Assembly (NCBI GenBank): GCA_036674765.1
Contig: JARVKI010000073.1
Span: 62,001-126,000 of the forward strand
Direction of reading: 5' to 3'
DNA length: 64,000 nt
Source: Seiridium cupressi
Lineage: Eukaryota > Ascomycota > Sordariomycetes > Amphisphaeriales > Sporocadaceae
Positions within the stretch are counted from its first letter, which is position 1; each line of letters opens with the position of its first letter. A program made the translations under genes and the position numbers. The notes under the pieces were generated by a model. The model ran no database searches. It had not been told where the DNA came from and was given only the letters and a program-made list of their open reading frames with translations. Positions 1 to 10,368 of the stretch are shown here, in pieces.

Positions 1-1136
1 CTTGGTCAGTCCCGTGGCGGAGGACCGTAATACCTGGTATTTGGCAGGAGCTTTTTGAGGCCGATAAGTACGACATGGATCCGTTAGGTCTCAAGTTTCC
101 AAACCCAGTGAGATCAACACAGATGGATATACTTGACACCTTTCTCCACGGACTTGATCTCGAGGCGACGGATTACCGGGACAAGATCTATGCTCTGTTG
201 GGGTTTATTGATCCTGATGATGTTTCGATTGAGATTCGACCAGACTATGCGAAGACTGTTGAGGCTGTGTTCGCGGACTTTACCAGATGGTGGATTCGGA
301 CGCGTAGGTCTCTGCGGATTCTCTCAGCCATACACGCGAATTCTGGTCGCAGCTGGCAAGAAATGTCGGCCATGCCGCGAGAAACTGCAAGTGATAAACG
401 GCCGAGCTGGTCACTTTGGTATGACGGTAGGAGCTCATGGGCCAATGCGACCTTGGGTGTATGGTCGAATACGAATTATAGAGCGTCTGCCGATCGTGGC
501 TTGGATATCGTCGAATCTACGTCCGAGAAGCTTTCTTTACGTGGCTGTTCATTGGGAACAATAAACAGCATCTCGACTTTTCCGTACTTTGGTGCCTACG
601 GCGATGATAGCGAGGACAGTGAAAATGACGAAAATCGCACCGGAAATAATGAAGAGATCATGAACGACGATTTCTTTGAAATCCGAAACGTCTACACAAA
701 TCTTTTCGAACCAACAAATGCGCGCAACATCTGGACATCCAATGCATTCCAGCCTGGTAAACTGGACGAGTCTGGCCAAGCCGTAGAGTTAGCCGAGGAC
801 ATGTTGTTTGACCATGAATACTGCCATGAAGAGTCCAGTGGAGCGACTACCGGTTTTGCGTGCCATCATCCCGCATTCTTCCATACCAGCGAAGGAGCCA
901 GAGGATTATGTCCGCCAATGGCAAACCAGGGCGACATCGTCGTGGTATTATATGGCGGGAGTGTTCCTTATATATTGCGTCGGCTAAAGTCATCTGTTGA
1001 CGATATTGCGGCTGCTGGAAATGGATACCATTTCATCGGAGAGTGCTACCTGCAGGGGTACATGCATGGACTTGCGGTGGCACAAGTCGAAGACGGTAAT
1101 CATGAAAGATCGACGGAGTTATTTGACTTATTTTAG
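1..1136 (+). CDS. HET-domain heterokaryon incompatibility protein, 3' part
   Basis: The reading frame is open from the left edge of the window, so the start and the N-terminal HET core lie outside. The visible part contains the late HET-domain signature RDKIYALLGF and, near the end, the conserved C-terminal pattern of this fungal family (GDIVVVLYGG, then YILRR, then FIGECYLQGYMHG). In this family the HET domain triggers a cell-death reaction when unlike nuclei meet in one cytoplasm, usually downstream of partner recognition. No lesion is visible in the part shown. It lies tail-to-tail with a dead HET gene on the opposite strand, 207 bp away. The assignment is firm; the allele partner cannot be told. 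Confidence 0.88.
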   Translation, partial: WSVPWRRTVIPGIWQELFEADKYDMDPLGLKFPNPVRSTQMDILDTFLHGLDLEATDYRDKIYALLGFIDPDDVSIEIRPDYAKTVEAVFADFTRWWIRTRRSLRILSAIHANSGRSWQEMSAMPRETASDKRPSWSLWYDGRSSWANATLGVWSNTNYRASADRGLDIVESTSEKLSLRGCSLGTINSISTFPYFGAYGDDSEDSENDENRTGNNEEIMNDDFFEIRNVYTNLFEPTNARNIWTSNAFQPGKLDESGQAVELAEDMLFDHEYCHEESSGATTGFACHHPAFFHTSEGARGLCPPMANQGDIVVVLYGGSVPYILRRLKSSVDDIAAAGNGYHFIGECYLQGYMHGLAVAQVEDGNHERSTELFDLF

Positions 1137-1343
1137 GAACTCTTGATTCAATAAAAACGATGGATTTGATTGGTTTACCCATAGCAGTCTCACCGTGCAG
1201 TAAATGCTTCTCCTAACTGTCAGCAATCTCATGCCTCCTCATTTCCATCCAACAGCTATTTTGTACTGTCTTACTCAATCCACACTTTCACTTTCACGTA
1301 CCTAATACAGAACCAGACTTGCATGGCTCGTCTAATTGGCCGC

Positions 1344-3458
1344 TCAAACCATAGTCAAAATGCGCAAAGAGCTTTCCTTCACCACTAGCTCCCCATCCAT
1401 GATCCCATCTACGTACGTATCACCCACGTAAGAATACCTGTTATTCTCTCGTGGCCGGAGAACGGTGGGCGTCTCTTATTTAGCCAAAACAGTAACGATA
1501 TCACCTTCAGTGATAGTTGCAGGGCCAAAACCCACTAGTCCGGTCTTAGTCTGGAATAAAGTCCTACCACGACGAAACACTCCAGGCCATCCCACTATCA
1601 TGTCATCGATAGTTGTCAGAGTCGATCCGGTATCGGATTGTAATCGTGTATATTAGGGTTACCTCCCCCCTTATTCGATAGAAGGCAGAGGTCAGCGTGC
1701 CAATACTCAGCCCCTAGCACTCCCTGCGACAACCCTATCTGACAATAGTATCCTGGCTAAGGTCTGATTCGGTATACTTCCATGCGCTATCTAGATATTC
1801 TCGTTCATCTTCTGTTAACGTCTCGCCAGGAATGCGTACACCGCGGAATACTTTGTGGGCAATCATGGATCATGTTTCGGTCGTCCGGACTCCTAATCTC
1901 GAACAGCCAGCCACCAATGTTCGAAACCAGGCATCCTCGCAAGGTGAATGCCCTTCACTCAAACCTGTCAACCTGAACACAGCCTAGAGCCACTCTTCTA
2001 TTTCCTCTGGATCCAGACACATCTTTATTTCGTTCTCTTCCTAAACCGGAGGCATGACACGTGTCACGGTACCGACAATGCTCCCCGTTATATTCACCAT
2101 TCCATCATGAACACCCGCAGGTGCTGTCTCAAAGCTTTTTAATGTGTTAGATATCTTATAATTCGTCGAATATGCAAAAGGTTACACTTCTATCCCCAGC
2201 CGTCCAATCCTTGTCCAGTCGGGCACCCATGATGGCAGATTTGGTGCATCCTTGGGAAATCTGCAATAACCCAGTGTGTAAGATTGATCGTGTAGTAAAA
2301 TCGCCGCAGTGCTTCGGTGAAGATCTGTGCTACAGTCTTTTCGTAGTCAGCCGTGATCTCGAGCGTGCTCATGTCTGTAGCAACCCCTAGGACCCCATAG
2401 ATAAGGTCCCGAGGATCTGAGGCCATCAGAAACGGTCTTCCTGGTGATCCACTAAAATGCTGAAGCAAAGACAGAAGAGGAATTCTGCATGAAAGCTTCG
2501 ATTTCTGTCGTACTTCCAGTGCCATCAAACGGAAGTGCGTCGCGCTCAACCCGTGCGAGGTCCTAATTCTGTCTAGTGCTTCGATGGCCAGCTCGAACAA
2601 CTCTAGAGATGTTGTCTTTCCGCCACACATAACGACCCCTCGCTGTGCCAAGGCAACTTCCTGAACAACCCAGACGCGGCTAAAATAACAACGATGCAGG
2701 AGAGCACCAATCGCCAACCACCCCTGCTTATTTTGTAGGTCGGCATCATTTTATAGCTTGTTTGAGATTTCAGCCCAGAGGGTTCTCGCGGTCCATGTTT
2801 ACTGGCGCATGTGTTGCACTACCACGATCGAACGGCTCCAACATAGTATTTGCCTCAGACTCACGCTTGCTAGTGAGGACCATATTTCCGATCTTCTCCA
2901 GTATGTGCATCGCTAAATCGCTATCATCCCTCTGTGTGCCAAGGTTTATATAGACTACCTCGGCATGAGCAAAGATCTGGCGCATCAGACCAACCTGCCA
3001 ACTACGCCCAGCGTCGTCATTTTTATTGTTGCAAAGTGCGTCAATCCATAGCCGAATCTGGACCTGGTGATCGTACAATTGTTTGAGCGCCACAAGGAGA
3101 TTCAGGCGGACTGGGACTTTGGCGCCGTCGACATGGATGAAACTCCCTGAATCAGCGTCGCCCCACACGTAAGATACGGCAGCGTATTTTGGCGAGACTT
3201 CCAGAGAGACTGCGAGTGATTGTAGGTGCATGAAATATCTTGGCCGGGGACGGGCGATGTCGATGAATCGAATCGAACGAGTCGGACCTCATGTCTCCTG
3301 CCTTAGTGGCACATAAACGGCCATTGTTGACGATTAATGTGTATTTGGTTTTACCTTGGGTAGCAAGGTTCTCAATGGCGAAGAGCAACGCATGATAGTT
3401 GAAGTTACCTGTCCGGACATGCAGATGGAAGGATTCGGCACTGGTGAGATCGCAACAT
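1344..3458 (-). pseudogene. HET-domain gene, full length but inactivated
   Basis: HET-family blocks can be followed in order across about 2.1 kb of the minus strand, but in shifting frames. They are YAAVSYVWGD, RLWIDALC, VYINLG, WVVQEVALAQRG, DPRDLIYGVLG, LPSWVPDW, then a C-terminal block (GLVGFGP, EGDIV, VGDTYVDGIMDGE). A likely first exon (3458-3409) has a phase-2 donor joining an exon that starts at 3297. Lesions read by hand: frameshifts near 3240, near 2775 and near 2244, and in-frame stops at 2751-2753, 2182-2184, 2041-2043, 1984-1986 and 1476-1478. A gene with this many lesions cannot make a HET protein. No block of the family is missing, so it died by point changes and small indels, not by deletion. 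Confidence 0.85.
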
Positions 3459-3604
3459 CCACACCACCTGCCTGCCACCTGCTAGGTTAGTTCTGGACCT
3501 TCCGAGCTGCTCGTTGTTATTCATCCATCCGATATGCTAGCCCAATAACGGACTAGTCTACTGCAGCTTCTCTCTGGAGTGTACCAGTGCTACAAACGGG
3601 GCAT

Positions 3605-4106
3605 CTATCCCCTAAAGCTCCTGGTGGATGTATACAGGTTACCCATTTGACTGCGAGCAATTGGCGTCGGCATTACTGTCGTGGTGGACGGAATTTGTGA
3701 TTGGTATTAGCATCAATTTCGAATGTGGATATCAAATTTAGATCTAAGAAGAAAGAGAAACGACTTACTATTACGGTGGCTGAATTCGACGTCCGTGATT
3801 TCGACTGTACCCGTGCTTGTCACAGTCACAGCCCTGAATGCTGCAGCAGCGACTGTGATGATAGAGATTGCTGTCACAATCTCTGCTCCAGTTGCATCGT
3901 GTGTCGATGTCGACGAACCCACGTTAGTCTCTGTCGTCGACACTGTCTCGGTGTTCGTGATCATCGTGGTTTGTGAGACCGAAGCTGTCACATCGGCCGT
4001 GACCTAGATTAGCTGGCACTGAATGTAGGCGATGACGTACTGGCTGAGCTTTTGCTCTGGTACGAAGAAGTTGTCTGCATTGCAACTGTGTGAGAAGCAG
4101 ATGTGA
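3605..4106 (-). CDS. Possible Ser/Thr-rich protein, multi-exon, uncertain
   Basis: The minus strand encodes a threonine/serine/valine-rich stretch (for example TNTETVSTTETNVG and TVTSTGTVEITDVEF). It ends at a canonical GTAAGT donor (intron 3676-3768) with a TGCTAAT branch-like site and a CAG acceptor, after which a short exon closes at a stop at 3605. A second Ser-rich piece lies upstream near 4040-4106, but I could not find an intron that joins the two in frame. Such Ser/Thr-rich segments are typical of fungal wall or surface proteins. No signal peptide or membrane anchor is visible. The plus strand of the same DNA is also open, as often happens with low-complexity sequence. This may be a fragment or no gene at all. 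Confidence 0.3.
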
Positions 4107-4836
4107 CGATGGGCTAGCTAGCTGATTGCAAAATCTAGATACAGATCAATATGTGGACCGGCGGGTTCCACATCTGGACTGGCGAAAACAGATCACATTG
4201 GCAGTATCGCGGGACTTGATATCGAGGTGCCTAGTGGTGGATGGCTCAATCCAGTTGTTGTTTGAGAAGTGGCTTGCACTTGTTCGTGGAAAGGCTCCTT
4301 GACATCATAGCTTTGAGTGAAGTCTGGTGCCGCTTCGGCATCACGGAATTGGGTGTATCCTGACTTTGTCATGTTCAGCTCACCTAGGCCCCAGTGCTCC
4401 AAGCCAAAAACCTTTAATCAAGATAATTGTCACACGAACATGCAAGGAATGCGTGTCATGAGCCGACGTACCTGAAAGTTGGGGGCGACTCAAAACCTTC
4501 GGAGTTCATGGTGGGAGCTAGAATACAGGCTCAACCCTTTTCAGGAAGGAGAGGGTCTAAAAATGGTGTCAAATTTGAACCGACCCACAACGCCATACAC
4601 CAGATTCAGGACGCTAGCTAGCGTCCGCTATAGCGCAACGCTTCGGTTGCGCCGGCAGGTCTTGGCTGTGGGCTTAGTAGATTTCACTAATAGGAGACTG
4701 GCTTTTCCAATGCAATCACGACTGAGCAGTGGCACAAATCAACGAGTCTTATGATGGTATAATTCTTTTATGAACTATTTCACAAAGATGCATATTTGAG
4801 GAGAGCGACAATGCCGATCAATGACGAGATATCGGT

Positions 4837-5679
4837 TTACTTCTGGAAGACCGCGACATATGCTGCCTCCATCATGCTACTAGATCCCAACCAAGTGTTG
4901 GCATTGGGATAGCCGGGCCATGTCCCCCCAATAGCCACGTTCAAGATGAAGTATAGTGGGCTATGGCAGAGGGCATCCCACTGCGACTCGACGCCGATCA
5001 GAGAGCCGGAGATCTGGTTGAACTGGCTGCCGTCTACGAACCATGTGATAGTCTCCGTCTCCCAGTTACCAGAGGTGCGATCAAACTCGACCCACCACGT
5101 GTGCCATTCGTAGTCAGCGATGGTGACGTTCTTCTGGTATCCATTGAGGGTGCCGCTATCACACCCCGTACCGCAGTGAGACGTGCCGTAGGCGAGGAGT
5201 TGACCGTCCAACTCCTCCATGATGTCGATCTCGCCACACTCAGGCCAGCTGGTTCCATGCCGACCGGAGTCGCCGAGAAGCCAGAAAGCAGGCCAGACGC
5301 CCTGCTTGTGGGCGGCAGTGTTGTTTCCGAAGCGAAGCAGAGACTCTGCTCTGGTCTTCTTGCCGGAAATTGGGGTGAAGGTGTAGTGGCTCTCAATACG
5401 GCCGGATGACCATGTAATACCGTTTACGTTGTACTCGGGAATCAACTGCAGAGTTGCGGAGCCGCTGAGCTGCACGTTCTCCTTTTTATTGGTGTACGTC
5501 TCGGACTCCCCGTTGTACCCAAAAAATTCATCCGTAACGTTCCATTTTGTACTGTCGGGAAGAGCGTTGGCCTTGCCGTCAAAGGTGTCGGTCCAGACTG
5601 AGCTCCAACCACTGGGAACAGGAGGAGCCCATGCCACGGCCTGACTGGCAAGTAACAAAGGTGTCAAAAATCGAGCCAT
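4837..5679 (-). CDS. Secreted GH16 endo-beta-1,3(4)-glucanase
   Basis: The product is 280 aa from a single exon. An N-terminal signal peptide (MARFLTPLLLASQAVAWA) is followed by a GH16 jelly-roll domain. The catalytic motif EIDIME is present at residues 150-155, with E150 as the expected nucleophile, D152 as helper and E155 as acid/base. The flanking GVWPAFWLLG and WFVDG stretches are also conserved in the family. GH16 enzymes of this type hydrolyse beta-1,3 or mixed beta-1,3-1,4-glucans outside the cell, either in the fungus's own wall or in plant material. Length is normal for the minimal secreted form and there is no GPI or carbohydrate-binding tail. Exact substrate cannot be fixed from sequence alone. 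Confidence 0.93.
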   Translation of the reverse strand: MARFLTPLLLASQAVAWAPPVPSGWSSVWTDTFDGKANALPDSTKWNVTDEFFGYNGESETYTNKKENVQLSGSATLQLIPEYNVNGITWSSGRIESHYTFTPISGKKTRAESLLRFGNNTAAHKQGVWPAFWLLGDSGRHGTSWPECGEIDIMEELDGQLLAYGTSHCGTGCDSGTLNGYQKNVTIADYEWHTWWVEFDRTSGNWETETITWFVDGSQFNQISGSLIGVESQWDALCHSPLYFILNVAIGGTWPGYPNANTWLGSSSMMEAAYVAVFQK

Positions 5680-5810
5680 GGCTAAGACGTGTGTGACAAA
5701 AAAGGACAGCCGAGTTGCTCAGGCCTATAGTGGAAATGGATATAGAAAGCGAAAACGGGAGAAGAGGATGCCGATCTCATGTTGATCCCTTCCATTGCGA
5801 GAATTTCCAA

Positions 5811-5820
5811 GCTTATATAG
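5811..5820 (-). promoter_or_regulatory. TATA-like box upstream of the GH16 gene
   Basis: On the minus strand the sequence reads CTATATAAGC about 130 bp before the GH16 start codon. It is a good match to a fungal TATA element, placed plausibly for a regulated secreted enzyme. Confidence 0.4.
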
Positions 5821-6977
5821 TTCTGACTGCACCCTGACATCCCAGTTAAAAATGGACTATTTAGCAAGCTTCAGTAGTGGATGCTCTTTTGGAACGGGTA
5901 TCTCGTGTTTCTCTGCCCTGTGGAGTTCGCTAGAGGATCAAAGTCTTCTGGCGCATCTCTCGCTTGATAGTCTGGTGGGTCAATCTCGCAGCCGAGGCCT
6001 ACTAAAGTGGAGTTCTCGAGCGAATTATCGAAGACTGCATAACAATTCGATCGTAATTGAACACACTATTGAGAAAATTAGGGCTCGTGGTCACATGTTC
6101 ATCTGCCCATAACAGCTGTCAAAATTTGTAATTGTGCCGGGGCCAATGTGATGGGCATTGGCATTATTCTCGTTGCACCCAATGGCGATATACGGATGCG
6201 CCTTCATGGAAAGTATCTCTGTCCAAACGTGCTCTGCTGGGAGATACGATGCAATCTCTGGAGGCCTTGGGAGTTATCAATCATGAACCCCTGAAAGATG
6301 AGGGAGAAATTCGGAAATCGAGAGGAAACTTTTGCACCTTTTATATTGTTAAAGGTGGCCAAAGATCTTCCGGAGGCTATCGACACAACTCAAATCATAG
6401 AGTGTTGATATATCTAGTACCAGGTGATGAATATTAGTGGGGCAATAAGTGCCAGCATTGATGAAGTCCATGCTAGAAATGGGCGAGCCTATGTATGCAT
6501 AGCTGACTACGTTCCAAGGCCAAGGACTACGCCATAACAAAGGTTTTATGTTTGAACACTTTTCAGTCACTCTGATATGTGGCTTTGTAAAGAGAGTGAG
6601 GTGAAGAAAATTGGCCCGGACTTGCTCAATGTCGACAATTCTATCGATCGTATATCACAATAAGAGCATCGGCCACTGACTTTTACAGCTTTCGACTTCG
6701 TTGCGGTTACTCGTGTTAGATAGGACTGGTGTGCTACAGGTCATTACGTAAGAGCCTTGGAGACTAAAATATATTGCAAGTTAGAACTCTCCGGTCTTAC
6801 GTTCCTACCGATTATGACTGGGATGGCCGTGGCAGCTGCTAGCATTCCTCTATAGTTGGCGAAAACTCCTCTGGTTTTGGCTTAATCAACTCATGACCGT
6901 TGAAGAGTCCCTGGTTTCGATTTCTTTTGAAACCGCAATATGCCCAGGCATCTTGACGGTGTTTCGTCGTTCTGATT
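5821..6977. other. Intergenic, no gene seen
   Basis: This is the upstream region of the glucanase gene and beyond. It contains only short open frames without family resemblance, splice logic or signal peptides. No repeat was recognised before the ~150 bp repeat copy that follows. Confidence 0.5.
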
Positions 6978-7127
6978 GTTGAAACAGGTGGACCAGCCAC
7001 CCTCTTTTCGGGCTTCCCAGCCACACACACATGTACATATACTAGATTATCTCCTTCTACTTCTCTCTCTGATACTCAACCAACTAATCAATCAATTCAC
7101 TCCTCATAACCTTCGTCCATCTTGACA
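6978..7127 (+). repeat. ~150 bp dispersed repeat, copy 1
   Basis: This is the best preserved match to the copy at 38379. Hand alignment gives about ten mismatches in roughly 149 positions, most of them transitions. The element begins TTGAAACAGGTGG, contains CGGGCTTCCCAGCCACA, a TATA-like ACATATACTAG, a pyrimidine-rich TCTCCTTCTACTTCTCTC tract and ends ATAACCTTCGTCCATCTTGACA. The order TATA-like element, pyrimidine tract, CAATC-rich leader looks like a fungal promoter plus 5' leader, but no recognisable gene follows this copy. Confidence 0.85.
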
Positions 7128-8572
7128 CTGATCACTAGCAATGGTGGAGGAAAGTTGACGATGGGGCCACCCGAAGCTGCACATTGCCCAGTCAATCTTA
7201 GGAGACTGACAAATAATTTTGAGATCCATATCTTGACGGGCCATAGCTTAGCACCTCGCCTAGCGCCAACATGCGTCGTTGCGATTTGTTCTCGGCCAGC
7301 TGGCGGCGAATAGGGTCTTTCCGGCAGCAAACAAATCTGTGGGATTATGAGCGCACTGAATAACGCTGGGACACTGAACTCAGGTCAGGATAGACGCTCT
7401 GAGGTGTAACGATGATTATATTGATGAATTAGCCCGAATTCTATGAGCCTGATGGCTAAAGGTCTTCTCCGATACGGGTAACTGCATCAGCAGCCATGTG
7501 TGCTTGTGAGTCGCTTTCGAACCCAGCAGATGAAAGATTTCCGACAACCTTGGCCGGAACATAACAATACAGTAGATACTATGTTCATCGCTGAATTAAA
7601 ACATCTGTGGAATATTTTAAAATTTAATTGATACGAGAAATGCAGCATAGTACCTCTTTCTTGCAAAATAAATTGCCACGATACCTAACAAGGGACCAAC
7701 GTGCGACGTGGAGTTGTGCTCATTCTGGTATTGGCGGGGCCAGGTACGCAGAGTCAAGCGCTGTTACAGAAGACATGTATGGGCTTTACGGAGAACTACG
7801 TCAACAACGAGCTTACCTCAGTACTTCTATATACTACTACTATACACCTTTTACGAAGCCAGGAGAAGGTATCAGCGTCGTGATTAGCGTCATAGACTTT
7901 TATACCAGGTTTCAATAAGGTTTAGGAACAGATCCGCATTTGTCTGGCTACATTATAGCTTGCAGCCGGAGGCTACAGCACGACCCCACCTACTCCTGTG
8001 ACGACGTGTGGCTTATGCGCTGAGCACGCACAGCGCTGATTGATTCGCGGCCAAGATCCATTCCTTAATATGTTGAGCCTTTATGAGAAATAGCGGATAG
8101 CATTACGGCATTCCCCCAATCAAGTTATATCACATCTTCATAATACATTGTATTGATATCACGGTACTACCTACACGAGACTTGCCGTGTCGCGCATTGT
8201 AGCGACGCTCCTACGAGTGTGGTTCCAGCACTAACCAACGTTAAACCGCTTGATTTTGCGAAGAGTGCAGGACGCGCCGTCCAACGTCCCGCCATAATTG
8301 TGAACTATCCACAACCCAAGAATGAAGCTCTGGAAGTTTCTAGATCATGGGGCACTGGCTCCGTCGGTTGAGCTTACGAGGCTGATAGTGGAGTTTCAGG
8401 ATAAGAGTTTGGTTCAACCCCGGCCATTAGTGGATCGAGCCCTTGAGGAAAGTCATACTCTTTTCGAACAAGACGCTTGAATGTTTCACATAATCTATAA
8501 TCTTGCATGTGCCTTCGAAGGGTGTGAGACGGGCCAAGATTAAAGTAACCACGTAAAACGTCTTGCTATTCA
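7128..8572. other. Intergenic, no gene seen
   Basis: Only short open frames of under 100 codons occur here, with no conserved motif. The region serves as the 3' flank of the unknown gene on the minus strand to its right. Confidence 0.45.
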
Positions 8573-9594
8573 CTATTCATCAAAGTTCTCCTTCTCAAGG
8601 TGACTTTCATCACTGGCCAATAGCTTCTTGTTGTGTTTTCGAGCCCACGACTGCGTCACCTCGCGATTCTTCCGACCTGTAATGACTGCGAAAAGAATTA
8701 TCAGAACTGGTGAGCAGGATAATTGGTTGCACACATAACATACCTGGTCGAGCGTATCGCTGAATCATATCGGTCACGCTTCTGAATGGTTGGCCGCAGT
8801 GCAGGAAATGGTTGGCCGCCCTGTTTCCACAGAGCGGATTCTTCGAAAAGACCGGATTGGAGCATTGGTCGGCGTAACATCGCATAACGTAATAACCATA
8901 CGTGTTGCGGTTGCGGTGCTCGAAGACCCAGTAATTCCCTCTACTGACATCGGCTGTCTTGATCGGTGAGTGTTTTGTCTTCAGTGGGCACAACTTTGTG
9001 TTGGCCGGACGCGCCGGTAGACCACAGCTATCTGACCAATTGTCAGGCCTATCTGATTCTCTACTTGCTTGCACCAATGTGGGAAGTGAAGTCCGGCCAG
9101 GTTTGACAAGCTCCCGGGACTCAAACGTGGTGGGTATGTCCTATACTTGGTAAGACGTAGCCCGAAAGGGGAAGTGGGGATCTGGGGATCCAAAGAAAAC
9201 TCACATAGTCGTGACTCTCAGTATTGAACGGTTCGTTCAATTGAAGAGATGTGGATGCTGCGTCGGCAGTCATTTCAGAATCTGGTTTGTATGAGAATAT
9301 GATGCCCTTCTCCACGAAGATTCCATTTTCGGGGTGCGGGATCTTGTATGATGCAGTTAGGGCATCACCGGCGGAGGGAAATTCAGAGCATATCTGCTCT
9401 ATTCTCTGCTTCCTTCGCGATGTCAAATCGTCGCAACTCGTTTTGTAAGCATTGAGAGCTTCGAGAAAAGCATGGACAAAGCTAGTCTTGGCTGAGTACC
9501 AAGATTGTTTGAACTCTTTCAGCTCGGCTTTCCCTTGCTCGTAAGCCTCTTCCTCTGTCATTTTGCAGAGCTTAGTCGCCCCACCCATTATCAT
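8573..9594 (-). CDS. Uncharacterised fungal protein with a Cys/His-rich C-terminal region
   Basis: Three exons can be joined in frame. Exon 1 is 9594-9208, with a GTGAGT donor. The second exon begins after a TATAG acceptor (DIPTTFESREL) and ends at a phase-1 GTATGT donor. The last exon ends at a TAG at 8573. The product is about 300 aa and cytosolic in appearance. The N-terminal third is helical and charged (KAELKEFKQSWYSAKTSF), followed by a region with SAGDALTASYKIPHPENGIF. The middle holds NYWVFEHRN, YYVMRCYADQC, NPLCGNRAANHFLHCG and DMIQRYA, a spacing of cysteines and histidines that could bind zinc. The tail is lysine/glutamate-rich. I do not recognise the family and assign no function. 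Confidence 0.72.
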
Positions 9595-10368
9595 GGGCTA
9601 CGTAGGGTTTACACGTCGAGTACCATGAATGGTGCGTGATAGACGTCGTTGAAGCTGACAGAACTCGTCTTTTCAGTTTGATTAGGAGAGAGGGGGAACC
9701 AAGGGGGAACCAAAGGGTACTCGACAGCTAATGTTACAATACACATGCGGATGCCGAATGAGTGGCTAGCCGATCGCGTTAAAATGAGCCGTGTTTGCGC
9801 AATGGCTACTATTTCGGGATAATCTTTGGCTCCCAGTAATTCATGCTAGCACACCTGTTTTACTTCGAACAGCGGCAATTGGCTGGGTGCAGAGTTGGAC
9901 GATCAATCAGAGGCTGGGAAATTGAAAAGTTTTCTCCATGCGTGTTGCCTACGCAGGCACACGGATGCAAGGGACTACCCCAAACCACGCTAGTACTGCG
10001 GCAACAGGGGATGAAGCCAACGCAGCTATCGAATACACATGCTATCAATCACACAGCTCGCAGACATTCTGCGCTGTAGGCGTGAAGATTTGAAAGGAGA
10101 ATCAAAATTTATTCGGACCTATCACAAAACAGGGGTTAGTTGCGGCGATCAGGAGAGCCACTCATTTCGCCAAGTTGAAATTTGAGGCTGTCGGGGATTC
10201 GATGCGCGCTCAGAGCAAGCTGAGTCTGCTGCTCGTACACTTTCCATCTCAGAAAGGGAAGGGGAGTGCGCGACCTCCCAATTGATTCTGCGTCGTGAAA
10301 AGACATCCAAATCTTTTCGCTTTTATTTTTCGTGCAGGTCTCATGAGCTCCAAGCACCCAAGGACACG
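9595..10368. other. Divergent promoter interval
   Basis: This interval separates the unknown minus-strand gene from the Hsp70-like gene on the plus strand, which are divergently oriented. No coding feature or clear TATA box was found. A short tandem (gggggaacc-aagggggaacc) occurs near 9692-9713. Confidence 0.5.

Noticed and set aside
3723..4007. A 94-codon hydrophobic plus-strand open frame
   Set aside because: It is antisense to a Thr/Ser-rich minus-strand stretch with a canonical donor. Low-complexity codons open both strands.
4963..5409. A 148-codon plus-strand open frame antisense to the GH16 gene
   Set aside because: It is a shadow of a strongly coding minus-strand gene with a catalytic motif and signal peptide.
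7122..7313. Short open frame directly after repeat copy 1, considered as the gene driven by the repeat
   Set aside because: No similarity to the SDR found behind copy 4, no family pattern, and a different downstream sequence at the other copies.
8405..8425. GGTTCAACCCC string resembling a tRNA T-loop
   Set aside because: No matching acceptor stem, D-arm or anticodon arm could be placed around it.
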